From Panicum virgatum (lineage: Eukaryota > Streptophyta > Magnoliopsida > Poales > Poaceae): DNA of 64,000 nucleotides. The DNA lies in NCBI RefSeq assembly GCF_016808335.1, contig NC_053137.1, positions 48,599,781 to 48,663,780 of the forward strand. Direction: 5' to 3'. The notes below the pieces were generated by a model. It was not told the DNA's origin. It searched no databases and was given only the letters and a program-made list of their open reading frames with translations. Position 1 is the first letter of the stretch. Each line of letters starts with the position of its first letter. Shown piece by piece: positions 36,453 through 47,556 of the stretch. The position numbers and the translations under genes were made by a program.

Positions 36453-37667
36453 TTATTTCAAACTCCACAGCCCATCGGCGACCCAATCCCGGAATTGATT
36501 CATCACGGCGCTATCTCTTTCATCTGTAGCGTTGGCATTAGAACTTTGTGCATGTAATGGAACATAGTTTTCATCCTGGTCGCACAAGTCAAATTCTCTA
36601 TCTGATATCTTACTTTCTCTGATGAAATTATGCACTGCCATGCATGCCACAATAATCTTGCTTTGCTTGCGTTGCGGATAACTTGGTAGGTGAAACAAAA
36701 TCCTCCACTTGTTTTTCAAGACTCCAAATGACCTCTCTATCACATTTCTAAGTGAAGAATGACAGTAATTGAAGTGCTCCCTTTTTCCTATAGGCATTGT
36801 ACCATCACGGTATTCTTGGAAATGATATGTTATACCCTTTATTGGTGCAAGATAACCCGGTCTGTTTGGGTATCCCGAGTCCACAAGATAAAACTTTTCT
36901 GGTGGTGGATGTGGAAACTTATGACCAAGTCTACTCTGAGCATCATTGAACACCCTCATATCATGAACCGATCCTGGCCAACCGGCAAGGACGAAAGTGA
37001 ACCTCATATCAAAGTCACATACGCACATCACATTCTGACTCTTCTCCTTGTGTCTATTTCTATGTTGCACAGCAGTGGCATTTGGCACCACAACTTCAAT
37101 ATGTGTGCCATCTATTGCTCCTATGCAATTATCCATGAATGGCGTAAACTTTCTATTTTTCAATCTTGGGTGCACATTTGTGAATTGAGGATCTTTTGGC
37201 CTAATGATATCTTTTGCTAGATTGATTAAACATGCCAACACTTTCTCAAACTTTCTATTACATGTCTCCAGAGACCTGACAAATCTATTTCTTTGCTGCC
37301 TAACTGATTGAGGGGCACCAACTGTCCACAAAAATAGTGCCAGAGACTCTGTTGAAGACATTCTTCTAGTGGATTGCAAACCATAAGACTCAACTAGCAC
37401 ATTATGTAACTTCTCAAACATTGGCCTACTCATTCTAAACATATCATAGCAATCAGTTGGGTTCCCTAGTGTCCTCATAACCCACTCAATTCCAGTTTCT
37501 TTTGGTACCCTTATAGGCCCTTTATTCGAGTAAGAGTCCAAGTAACACATACCAATCATGCTGGCTAACATAACAACTATTCGCTTCTTCTGTTGTTGGA
37601 GTATCATTTGGGCAACAAGGTCATCATCATCACTGTCATCATCAGCACTGGCCTCATCACTATCATC
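36453..37667 (-). CDS. PIF/Harbinger DDE transposase (HARBI1-like nuclease)
   Basis: An open frame of 384 codons from the ATG at 37607. A likely upstream continuation to an acceptor at 37668 adds about 20 acidic residues (DDSDEASADDDSDDDDLVAQ), so the true start exon may lie further up. The DDE_Tnp_4 catalytic residues are present: D in CIGAIDGTHIEV (about residue 166), D in YLVDSGYPNRPGYL (243) and E in NVIERSFGVLKNKWRIL (291). N-terminal FRMSRPMFEKLHNVL and the segment WTVGAPQSVRQQRNRF fit the helix-turn-helix part. The frame is intact to the stop at 36453, with no frameshift. It acts with the ORF1 protein to cut and reinsert the element at TWA sites. Its 5' end lies about 240 bp from the ORF1 stop codon, both genes pointing the same way. 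Confidence 0.9.
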   Translation of the reverse strand, partial: DDSDEASADDDSDDDDLVAQMILQQQKKRIVVMLASMIGMCYLDSYSNKGPIRVPKETGIEWVMRTLGNPTDCYDMFRMSRPMFEKLHNVLVESYGLQSTRRMSSTESLALFLWTVGAPQSVRQQRNRFVRSLETCNRKFEKVLACLINLAKDIIRPKDPQFTNVHPRLKNRKFTPFMDNCIGAIDGTHIEVVVPNATAVQHRNRHKEKSQNVMCVCDFDMRFTFVLAGWPGSVHDMRVFNDAQSRLGHKFPHPPPEKFYLVDSGYPNRPGYLAPIKGITYHFQEYRDGTMPIGKREHFNYCHSSLRNVIERSFGVLKNKWRILFHLPSYPQRKQSKIIVACMAVHNFIRESKISDREFDLCDQDENYVPLHAQSSNANATDERDSAVMNQFRDWVADGLWSLK

Positions 37668-37907
37668 CTACACCCAAAATAAATCATCAAAGTGGAATCA
37701 GCAAATATGGCTTTACATGACATTTATGAAACTGATTCAGCAAACAACACACAACTTTAAAGGGTGAAGTACATGACAGATCAAATTAAATAGGTTCAGC
37801 ACATAATCCTGCAAAGGTACATTACATGACACATCAAACAAAAGAAGTCCAAATACATAGATAAGGCAAACACCAAGCAAATGACATCATCTTCTTATAA
37901 TCCTAAG

Positions 37908-40874
37908 CTACATCAGATTCTTTTGCTGGCACCACCTCTTCAACCACACTAGCCTGGCCTCTTTAGATTTCATGTTCATAAACATGATCCTATTGTGGGG
38001 CTCAGCAAACAATTGTGTTGCGCAAAAGTACTCAACAGACTCTTCTGGTGCCCCACACTCTATTGCCAACTGCTGGCACCGAGTCAACTCCTCAACAAAG
38101 ATGTTTTGACTCTTCTCTCTTGACTTGACTTTTCTGTTTACTAATTCAGTTATGAGTTGAGTAGACTTTTCACTATCAGACTGGAAAGAAGTCAGTAGAC
38201 CCCTCATGAGCTTCACTACTGGGCTCTTGCTTTTCTTGCCAGGACTAGTGGCGGTTGAATTGTCACAAGAACTAGTCCCCCTTTTGCGGCTGCTGGTGCT
38301 CATGGGGCTGTTCTCAAATCCATCATCACCAGAAAAGCACCCACCAGGTGGCTGCACAAATCCCTCACCGGCCGCATCCTCATCACTAGCTGGCTGCACA
38401 AATCCCTCATCTTCTTCATCTCCAGGGAAGTATGCAGTGGATCCATCTACTGCCACACCTTGGTACAACTCTATAAGCATATCCAAGTACTCAGGATTGC
38501 CAAACTGAAATTTCTTGGCATTTTTGTTTTCCTGCATAGAAAATGAACAATTAGATCGGTGTCTTCCCTCATATTACAATAGAAATTGCAGTATTTTCTG
38601 CATACCTTGATTCTCTTTGCCCACCACGAAGCTGGTGCAACATAATCACCATTTTCTGCTATCCCTTTTCCAGTCTTGGTGCCCAGCCACACCCAAGCAA
38701 CATACCATTTCTTCAATTGATTCATTTTGTTTTTAATTTGTTTGGATGAGTGTCTCAGTCGCGCCCTCTGAAAAAATTTGGTCTTCAAATTCTGATATCC
38801 TCTAGTTGTCCAAACTCCATTGGGACAATTTCCATCCCTAGCTTCTTCACAAGCTATGTCACATAATGTAAAAATATTTTCTTCTGTCCAATTAGCCTTG
38901 TCAAATGTACTCTAGTAAAGAAAATGTGAGTTAATACATATTCCTTGACACTAATCAAAACTACCATCGTTTGCTGAAAAGGAATAATGTACTCTAGATC
39001 TACAAACAAATTGTGATCAAAAGTTGCAAAGAGCACTGCTGTGCTGCCAAGGTACCAGAATCAGAGCAAAGGTTTCGAAGGGCGACACCATGGAATAAAG
39101 GCCATCATATTCCTTGACACTAATCAAACATCTTGCATGCTAATGAACTTGCAGGTGATTTAAGGTATGTCTTTCTCCGTCTAATACATGACCTTTTATT
39201 TTTTGGTGCAAGTATTGTACATTTATGTGATAAGGACATAAGGTAGAGCAGTAGACATTGCTTTTTTAGTTCAGTCTGTTTTTTACTTCATAAATTGTTA
39301 TTCTCTCCATTTGCCTTGAATGTTGCTTGCAAAAATAGTCTCTGTTTGGCTTGAATACAACCTGCAACAGGACTTATTTCATCATTATTAATTGCCTATC
39401 ATTTTTCAGATTTCAAAAACGTAATAGGAGAGTGTGCAGACTGCCCATAATGTGATCCTCATGCATTTTATTGCTGGGTTTGTGACTACACATTGACTTT
39501 TGGACCTATGTAGGTTTTCTAATTTATCAGTACCTGCATCAAGCCACCAAGGTTAGCTTATAGGAGGCCTAATTATCATTGCTCAGGTGTATACAAAATT
39601 TTTACTTTCACTTGCATTGTAGACTATGGATATGAGCAGTAGACTTATGTAGTTACCTGCAACTTCGTTATTCAGAATGCTGAAGTTTAGACAGTACAAT
39701 ATTATCAGAATGAAATTAGAGAAGTGGTCCTAAACTAAGCTGGTCGACAAATAGATGTATTAACACTTCCCATATCCATTCCCTTGACAGAAGCAGGCAG
39801 ATATGCTCTTATAGTCTTATTATTATAAATGTTTTCCATAAGTTATTTTTTTCCTCTACGACCAAGCCACAGAAGAGCAAGGAAGAGGTTGGCCTCCCAT
39901 GCACAAGCTCTTTTTCTTATCAGCATCAGATAGGTTATTGTCAGAACCTAAGTCTGAATAAAAAATTGTTTAGTAGTCCTTATTCCGGTACTAAATAGTC
40001 ATGCTTCTTATGGTTTCCTTTTATAATGGAAGGAAGGATGCTTAGTCACAAGAATGGAGAATTGGAGCTGAGATTCATGCCGACTCAATAATTTTTTATG
40101 GATTATTCAGCTACACCATACTGTGGCACAAAAAAATAGCAGTAAAAGGCATGAATGATTTACCTTTCCATCAGGCGCATTCTCATCTTCGTCTTCGATG
40201 TCGTCATCGTCGTCAACGTCCTCTACAGGGGCTGCAGATGACGAAGCTCGGCCACGGCCACCTCCTCCGAAGCTCGAAGCGCCCGGTGGCATGGAGAAGC
40301 CTCGGCCAGCGCCGTACGCCATGGGGTCCCCAATGCCACCGCCATACGCCATGGGGTCCCTAATGCCACCTCGTCCAGAGCTTGGAGTGCCAGGTGGCAT
40401 GGAGAAGCCACGGCCGCCACCACCGAACACATGAGCGTTGTATGCCATGGGGTCCCCAATGCCACCTCCTCCGGCGCGCCCACGGTCTGCACCGCCGAGA
40501 GCAGAGCCCGGGGGGACGAAACCCCGCATCGGACGGCTAGATCCCGCGCCAGAGCTCGCAGACTTGCTGCGGCTTGCTCCTCCGCTTCATCCTTGTGGTA
40601 ATCTTCCACGAAGACCACTGGATCTGCTGCCTGGGCAAATAGGGGGTAGCCCGTGGCCGAAATCTTCTTCAGGTTGGAGGATTCGTTGGTACCTCTCCAA
40701 ATCGGGGTAGCTCTCGACCTGCGAGTTCAGATCGAGGCCGCCTAGAACCCTCCCTGGATCTTGAACGCCGGCGTATGCTGACGAAGCCTGGCCGAAGTCA
40801 TCCATGGCGGACGGGTGGTGAAGGATGCCCGACTGGGAGAAGAGATCCCTCGTGTCGTCGTCGTTGCCGGCCAT
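37908..40874 (-). CDS. PIF/Harbinger ORF1, Myb/SANT-like DNA-binding protein (one in-frame stop)
   Basis: Three exons: 40164-40874, 38606-38911, 37908-38531, all in phase 0 with GT-AG introns. Exon 1 starts MAGNDDDTRDLFSQSG, continues through LDLNSQVESYPDLERYQ, then a Gly-rich stretch with repeated GDPMAY, ending in an acidic run (VDDDDDIEDEDENAPDGK). Exon 2 is the Myb/SANT-like domain (WTEENIFTLCDIACEEARDG, NGVWTTRGYQNLKTKF, SSKQIKNKMNQLKKWYVAW). Exon 3 begins ENKNAKKFQFGNPEYLDML and ends in a helical tail. A TGA at 40585-40587 interrupts exon 1 in frame, between GRLPQG and SGGASRSKS; the frame is open on both sides, so this looks like one recent nonsense change. ORF1 proteins bind the element's ends and recruit the transposase. 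With the stop, this copy may no longer make a full ORF1. Confidence 0.82.
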
Positions 40875-40929
40875 GGCGGACGCACGACTGCGGGCGGCGG
40901 CGGCGGGATCCCTCGTGGCGGCGAGGAGA

Positions 40930-41145
40930 TGCGCGGCCGGTCCGGTGATGCGCAGGGGCGGCGAGATGCGCGGCCGGCGGCGTCGAGATGCGCGGGCGGC
41001 GGCGAGATGCGCGGGCGGCGGCGAGATGTGCGGGCGGCGTCGAGATGCGCAGGCGGCGGCGAGATGCGCGGGCGCAGGCGGAGTCGAGATGCGCAGGCGG
41101 CGGCGAGATGCGCGGGCGCAGGCGGTGGCGAGATGTGCAGGCGGC
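40930..41145. repeat. GC-rich minisatellite in the ORF1 leader
   Basis: About ten imperfect copies of an 18-27 bp unit containing GGCGGCGAGATGCGC, directly upstream of the ORF1 start codon. It is part of the 5' UTR or promoter of ORF1. It keeps an upstream frame open, which is why the frame appears to extend beyond the likely ATG. Confidence 0.85.
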
Positions 41146-41500
41146 CGGATCTGAGTGTGTGGTGGGCGCCGAGGTGCTGAGCGGCGGCCCCGACGCGGCA
41201 GCGCGGCCGGCGGCGCGGACGGGGAGAGGGTCGCGGGAGGGGGGTTCACGGGGGAGCGGAGCAGGAGGTCACGGCCTCACGGGCCTCGCGGGAAGGGGTT
41301 CACGGGGGTTACGGCCTCACGGGCCTTGCTGGGCCAAGGGGCATGCAGTGGAATAAGTCCCAAAAAGCACCTCTTGAGGGACTTTTTCAATTTTAGCTCC
41401 CAACATATTTTTAGTCCCAAAAAGTCCCTCATGTTTGAGTGTTTAGCCCCAAAAGTCTCAAGAACTTTTGCAAAAGTCCATCAAACCAAACAGCCCCTAA

Positions 41501-42572
41501 TTGGCTTAAAGAGCATAGTCATATATGCGTAGGTACATTCAATACCAATCATGTAACAACACTTGAGCTAGAAGAATTGACATAATCATATATGTGTTGG
41601 TATGTTCTGAAATTTTAGAATTTCCAAACATATAGCCACTTTTAAGATAATTATAAATAAGCGGTTTTAACCATTGCACAATTCGAAACTTAAAAAATTA
41701 CTCAGACATTCTCCAAAAGTACATATTATCGCTCAAACAATATTGCATCAATATATATCAAGAAAATTCAATTATGAATTTCTTGACATGCTTAACAAAA
41801 ACAATCATGTTGATGACATAATCCCTAGAAAACAAACTACAATATAAACTTGTCTAATTTGTCTTGGGATACATTCATCTCGTTGTGCACTCTCCAAACT
41901 ACGAACAATGACAAAAGCCTAAGTTTGCACCCCAATATGACCCGACACTACATTAGTATTTTTCAAATCTTTAAATAGGCTTTATATTTATACTTTTAAT
42001 GAGAAATAAGAATTCAACAGTAACATGTATTTATATAGGTAAAATTATCAAGCTGCTACTGATGTGGATTAAATACTCCACCTTTCTTTCTTAATCTTGG
42101 TCTTGGTGTCCTGTACCTTAGTCTGAATCTTTGTTTTCACACTGAAAATTCTGAAGCTCTGTTGCCACACCGAAAATAAAGAACACTTGTTACCAATAGA
42201 ATAGAAGGATTGAACATATACCCAGACCATGAACATGCAGATAGATAATATATAAGATTCTATCAAATCTGAAGCACAATATAACATCTTATCTAACTTA
42301 ATAAGAGTTTGCTTTATATATATACAACTATCGTCAGCGAATTGAAGCAAGATATAAAAATAGCAACCAAAATTTAACATATTTTGGGTAAAGAACTTTG
42401 ACATGATTTTTTTATTATGATCAAGAAAAACATTGGTAACATATAAAACTGCAAGTGAAATGCATTTCTAATTGTGATACTTTGCTTGGATGGCATCCAA
42501 TGGAACAAGAGTTATTGTAGGATAGCTAATCAATGGTACTGAATTCGACCAGTGAGAAAACTTAATGAGTAT
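41501..42572. other. AT-rich interior of the Helitron region, unassigned
   Basis: About 1.1 kb AT-rich. A minus-strand frame of 111 codons (42069-42404) has no domain. No other feature is recognised. Confidence 0.4.
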
Positions 42573-43669
42573 TGTCGGTACCCGAGACCGGGGTACCCTC
42601 TCCTACTGCGTCTGGGCAAGGACTCGCGTAGTTATCTAAACTACGCACTGAAGAGCAGAGCAGCCGGACCCCTGCGGTCCGGAGTCCACCTCGCCGGACC
42701 AGGAGCCCCGGACCTGCTCTCTGCTCGGGGGAGGGTCCGGTGACACCACGTGTCCCAGAGAAGGAAGCGCCCGGCGCAGATAGCCGGGGTCCCCGGACCC
42801 CCCATGCCATCCGGACCCCCCCGGCGCGCGGGGAACCATCATTTCACCTAGGAGGGGTCCGGAGCCGCCACGTGTCCGCGGGCGCGGGCACGAGTCTTCC
42901 GACGGAAGACTCGCCCACCCACCGCATTTAATGCGGGGGGCTGAGGCGTGATCTGTCGCCGCAGAGCACGGGGCAGCCTTTGCCAGACTCCACTATTGGT
43001 CGCGTATTACCAAGGTGCACAGTGCAGCCGCAGGCGCCGCACGCGCGGTGCACGTTAGTCTGCCACATTAAATGGATGCGACGGCACGGCCCTTTCCATC
43101 ATGTCGCCTACACCGCAAGCTACGCGGCATGAACAACATGCGTGGTGCAGCCTACCCGGCTAGCTGCAAGCGCCGCACCAACATGATAGGGCAAGACCAC
43201 GCCGATCGTAGGGTCTGCGCCGGTCAGTACATCCTTGCGGACGAGGCAGCGAAATCCCAGAATAAGATCTTCCCCAGGCGTAGCACCATAATAGCGCTAG
43301 GCGTTATGTTATTTAAATACATCCGTGTTGGGCCCACCTGTCGCGGTCCCAACAGCTATGTACATGCCTCCCTTTGACTATGAAAGGGGAGCACACGCTA
43401 GTCTCAGAACAAGGGGACTCAGACTCTCTCCCTCACACTCTCAGCTCACCAGCTGGAACCACTCTCGAGCAATCTCTTGTGAGTACAGGCAATACAACAC
43501 ACAGTGGATGTAGGGTATTACGCTCCGGCGGCCCGAACCACTCTAAACCTTCTGTGTTCATCGTGTTCTTGCATCTAGATCGGACTAATCCTAGCTACCC
43601 CACGAGATCATTCTCCCTCAGGGCTTAGGCGGGTGCATTCTGCCACCCGGCTGGGTTTACCACCCGACA
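42573..43669 (+). repeat. Gypsy-type LTR (1,097 bp)
   Basis: Starts TGTCGGTACCCG and ends ACCACCCGACA, giving inverted TGTCGG/CCGACA termini. It is GC-rich with repeated GGTCCGG words, then a TATA-like TATTTAAATAC near 43308 and a leader. A primer-binding region (TTTGGCGCGCCAGGTAGGGG) follows immediately. Composition and PBS sequence match a common class of grass Ty3/gypsy elements. The second LTR is absent. Confidence 0.88.
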
Positions 43670-43690
43670 TTTGGCGCGCCAGGTAGGGGG
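43670..43690 (+). promoter_or_regulatory. Retrotransposon primer-binding site
   Basis: TTTGGCGCGCCAGGTAGGGG directly abuts the LTR 3' end. This is where a tRNA would prime minus-strand synthesis; the tRNA identity is not asserted. Confidence 0.7.
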
Positions 43691-43729
43691 AAGGGTTAGC
43701 TAGTTTTAGTTCATCTCTTGCTCGTCTCC

Positions 43730-44128
43730 ATGGTTCGAGTGGTTGAGCACTCCCACCACGACGACGACGTGGAGATGGTGGAGGGTGTGACGTTATCCGC
43801 GCCACGCGCCTCTCGCCTTCCTGCCCCAGGGGCAACCGTGCCCGTGGAACAGCCACCGATGGCAGCGGCGCACGTTGCACGCCAGCGAGAATCAGGGCGC
43901 CCGTCAAAGGCCCCCTCACAAGCTGCGAGCAGCGGGGCGCTGGCGGCAGCTAGGGAGTTGCTTCGCAACCCTCCGGCTGCTGCAGCCTCGCCAGATGCCC
44001 TGAGGCAGTGGCGGGACGACGTTGACTGTTTCCTCCATCTGGCTCAGAATCCAAGTAATGCCAATAAAACACTGGTATACTGTGCAGATCTAACACTACC
44101 AGAGCAAACCAGAAATGCATGCCCGTAG
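43730..44128 (+). pseudogene. Truncated gypsy gag start
   Basis: A 132-codon frame begins 60 bases after the PBS (MVRVVEHSHHDDDVEMVEGV). It contains ARELLRNPPAAAASPDALRQ and WRDDVDCFLHLAQ, the usual leader part of gag in this class. The sequence departs from gag-like composition after about 44045 and stops at 44128. No capsid, nucleocapsid knuckle or pol follows, so the element is cut off here. Confidence 0.65.
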
Positions 44129-44903
44129 GGAATATTGGGACCAATCAGCGAGAAGGGTAGTGACCATCAAAATGAAACCCTATGGATGTATAGAAGATGT
44201 TTGTGCAATCGATTTGCTCCCGTTGTCCAGGATTTAATGGATTCAAACCAGGGATTGAAAATTGGGTGAGAACCAAAATACCTGACTACCTGAGAGATCT
44301 ACGGGGAGGCAAGAGTAGCTGAAGCGGCTGTCGGTCGTCGAGCAGCGCAAGGCTGGTAGGCACAACATGCGGCGCCTCTCGAACCCGAATCAGACCTCTT
44401 GGCGGCGCAGGGAGCCATCGGGCGCGTCACGGACTGCGTGATGGCGGCAGCGTGGCAACAGCGGCGTAGCAAGAACGGCGAGGGCGGCGCGACCACGGCG
44501 GCGCAGGGGAACAGTCGAGAATGCCCCGGATCAATGGAGCACCCACGCTCCCTTCCGTCGCTGCCTCTCCACGGCATGCTCGCCCTCGCGCCTCCCTCCA
44601 TAGCAAGTCCCTCACTCGCCGACCGCCGCACTCCGCGCCACCCACAAACCAGCGCCCTCAGTCGGGCCCGTGCTGTCGTAAGGAGACGGAGATGGGTTGG
44701 ATCGACAGTGTACCAAGCCACTAACTATTGGAGGCGCCACGCGAAGAGTCGAGCGAGGGGGAGGCCAGAGGTGGCTGACGCGTGGAAAACGGCGGTGGCA
44801 CGGCGGTGCGGTGACGAGGACGGAGGCGGCGGACATGGCGAGGACGGAGTGCGGGTGTGGGAGCGGGGGTGGGCGTTGTCCGTGATTACAGATGGATGAT
44901 GCG
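44129..44903. other. Helitron interior, unassigned (AT- then GC-rich)
   Basis: After the truncated gag, about 200 bases of moderate composition are followed by GC-rich sequence with overlapping frames and no domain. It may be captured genic DNA, but no source is recognised. Confidence 0.35.
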
Positions 44904-44911
44904 CGATTTTC

Positions 44912-45495
44912 TGGGAAATCTATTCATCGCATATGCTATTTCCCGGCGAGCCATCGCAGAAGGCGCTGTTGCTGCCGCCGGCGAGCTAGGGGAGGAGGTG
45001 GAGCGACTGCCGGCGATCTGGAGGAGTGGGGAGGGGGAGAGGGTTGGACGGAGAGAGGTGGTTGGTGGGCGGAGCTGCCGCCGGCGAGGTCGCCGGCGGC
45101 CGGGGTGGTGGAGGGCGGCGGCGGAGCTTTAGGGTTCCGGATTACCTGGGTTCGGGGGGGAGCTCCATGGCCGCCGGCGATAGAAGAGGAGGGGGCTGGG
45201 GCGGTGGAGGATGGGCGGCGGCGACGGTTCGGCCGGCGGAGGACGAGGCGGCGCGGGAGCGCCGCCGGCCGGGCGGGGTAGGACCCCCGGTGGGCGGCAG
45301 CCGGCGGCGGGGGCGAGAAGAAGTCGGCGGCGCGGTGGTGACGAGCTTGGTTAGGGTTGGCGGCGGTAGTGGGCGGCGGCGGAGGTGCCGGGGGCGGCGC
45401 CGGAGCCCGGGGAGGCGGGGGATGGCAGGGGAACGGTGGCGGAAGCTTCTGTGATGTGTTCTTCCTCCTTCGCATATGCGGTAAATAGACTCCCC
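44912..45495. mobile_element. TIR element with GC-rich interior (584 bp), class uncertain
   Basis: Inverted ends GGGAAATCTATTCATCGC and (opposite strand) GGGGAGTCTATTTACCGC, both continuing ATATGC. An 8-bp duplication CGATTTTC flanks it (44904-44911 and 45496-45503). The 8-bp size suggests hAT; a 9-bp reading with one mismatch would suggest Mutator. The interior is GC-rich with Pro-rich frames and no domain. Confidence 0.65.
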
Positions 45496-45693
45496 CGATT
45501 TTCGGCCGAGTGCTTGCGATCGCACTCCACGGGCCAAAGACATCAGACGGAGGGATGCGACGAGACGACGATCGGACGGTGCAGCATCAATATTGGCAGA
45601 ACGACGATGGCACGAACGCGGGACGACGGACGATGACGCACGACGTACGAGCGTGAAGAAAAACTTCTAACTTTTTAGGAGTAGAGATAGAGA

Positions 45694-46149
45694 TTCCTTG
45701 CGGTTGCCGCGTTTGCTTACTATAGTATGTAAAGTTGTACCACCAGCTAGCGACGAGACTATCGCTACCGTAAGGATTTTTGAGATTTCTCGCACCGTCA
45801 CATTAGCCAGAGCGAGCAACGTCGTCGCCGGCCGTTGGACAAGCCTAATGTTTTGTCTAGGACGTGGGAATTCATAGATTTTTTTTGACTTCCAATTGAA
45901 TTTTCAATAACCTCAGTAATTTGTTAGCATAGTAAGAGCGCTCTCTCTGGCTCGTACATACGTGCTACATTTTCATCATGACTTGCTGACGTTCACACGC
46001 ATAAAAATCACTTTAATGCACGGTCAAATCCACTTTTGGAGTTTATGGGCAGCTCTAAGAGATAGACACATGAACTCAAGGTGGCAACTCGGATCAAAGC
46101 CACACATGCATGCATAATACGGTATGCAATATTTGGTATTTATCCTATA
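45694..46149. other. Short gap between two Helitrons
   Basis: Unremarkable sequence. Nothing is recognised. Confidence 0.4.
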
Positions 46150-46990
46150 CTAGCAGATATGCCCGTGCGTTTCTACGGGTTCATCTTTTCATGGTGATAT
46201 CAGTTTTCAAAGCTATACCTAGTACAAATTTTGACAGGATATTTAAACTATAAGTATATAATAATCATTCTTCATGTGCCGGAAGCACAACTGTAAATAG
46301 GAAAACTGAACAAATGCAAAACAATTGCCTCCTGATTATTGAAATGCTTTTCCTTATTATCAACAAAGAGAACAAGCAATAAATTTATCTCCAACATTTC
46401 CAGTCAAATATTTCTTGAAATATTCAAGCATTTTAACCTTTGCGCCTTGGCACTTTTGGTCCACTGAAGAAATTTTAAGATACTCAATTATTTGACCAAT
46501 TAGTTAATGGAAGCAAATACCAGTGCTTCCCAACCAGGCAAATAAAATAGTCTAAGATTCTATTTTTTCAATTACGGCAAGAAAATATTTTAAGAGGTAC
46601 AATTTCTGTGCATAATTGAAATTACTTCACAGAGTACATCCAATCACCCAGAAATTTAAGTATTAGATCGTTCCTTGATGTGTTGTGTCTTTGGTCTCAT
46701 GAAGATTCCCGGCTCCTCATCCTCACGCTGCAAGTTAAAATATTGAATTTGAAATTTTGATTAAATTAAAGTGCAGGATGGTTCAGCCAGCGAGATCGCA
46801 GAGAGGCTCGAGGCTGTTCCACTACGTGCAAATTAATCTAGCAATCGCGCCGAACCAGCATGACACATTCGTAATGAACATGACAATAGCCTCTCTCTTC
46901 TACCCGGCCGCACTCAAGGCAGCGCCACTATTCCGCAGTAGGCTAGGCTGACCACAAGCGGCGGCAAGCCAGCAACAAGCAACAATGCCC

Positions 46991-47026
<36 letters not shown>

Positions 47027-47358
47027 CTTGGCTGAACTGGTAGTAAGCGGCTGGCGCATGTCGTCTCGACGGGCTCAGGCAACACGTTCTGAAGAGAAGC
47101 TCAATGTATCCGGCTTGGCATCATTGTGGCTCTCCTAAAGCTGAGTTCGCATCAGCCAAGAAGAGTTGTCATTTGCAGTTTAATTTCTGTGTCCGAGACA
47201 AACGGAAGGGACGATTGACGGATGAGAAAAAAAAACAAAAGATAACCGCAGACCTTGGAGGATACAATGATCAATCTGGCCCATGAAACAAATTGCGGCC
47301 CAAGCCCAAAACGGACCAAAGAAACAATCCATGTTTTAGAAATAGGTATAGATATAGA
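46150..47358 (-). mobile_element. Small non-autonomous Helitron (about 1.2 kb)
   Basis: On the minus strand the 3' end is the hairpin CCCGTAGAAACGCACGGG, a spacer, then CTAG (46150-46153) followed by T. The 5' end reads TCTATATCTATACC after an A (ending 47358). The same layout and orientation as the larger Helitron to its left suggest related families. No Rep/helicase is present. It contains a run of 32 G (46995-47026). Confidence 0.7.
46995..47026. repeat. Poly-G run of 32
   Basis: An uninterrupted homopolymer inside the small Helitron. Its length may be unreliable because of sequencing slippage. Confidence 0.95.
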
Positions 47359-47556
47359 TCTACTTATTACCTTTTTTTTCGGCAATAATGCAACATTATC
47401 TCTTCATTTCCAACACGTTTAATTTCAGATGTATTTAGTAAAACCGGCCGGAAGCTAGATATATGAGAACCGTTACGTTAACCGCGGACGTGTCTGCGCT
47501 TAATCAAGTCCACAGCATGCAACGCACAGCTAGCTGCAGTTGCAGGTCGCAGCCTG

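Larger units (their letters stand above)
36082..41497 (-). mobile_element. PIF/Harbinger transposon, nearly complete (5,416 bp)
   Basis: Left terminus GACCCTGTTTGGATAGG, right terminus (opposite strand) GGGGCTGTTTGGTTTGATGG. It is flanked by TAA on both sides (36079-36081 and 41498-41500), the expected PIF 3-bp duplication. Both arms carry further matching words (AAAGTCCCT, AAAAGTCTTAGAACTT against AAAAGTTCTTGAGACTTTTG). It encodes the two proteins of this superfamily on the minus strand: a DDE transposase and a Myb/SANT-like ORF1. The ORF1 gene has one in-frame stop. Confidence 0.92.
36011..45693 (-). mobile_element. Probable non-autonomous Helitron with nested insertions (about 9.7 kb)
   Basis: Read on the minus strand, the left border is a Helitron 3' end: hairpin CCCGTAGCAACGCACGGG, a short spacer, CTAG (36011-36014), then T. 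The right border is a typical 5' end, TCTCTATCTCTACTCC preceded by A (ending 45693). A|TC...CTAG|T is the A-T insertion signature. No Rep/helicase gene is present, so it would be non-autonomous. It encloses a PIF/Harbinger element, a gypsy LTR with gag start, and a 584-bp TIR element. Pairing of the two ends is inferred from orientation; they could belong to two elements. Confidence 0.55.

Noticed and set aside
40875..41249. Upstream extension of the ORF1 protein by about 125 residues
   Set aside because: The extension is encoded by a minisatellite and is Arg/Pro/Ala-rich; the MAGNDDD start with normal composition is more likely.
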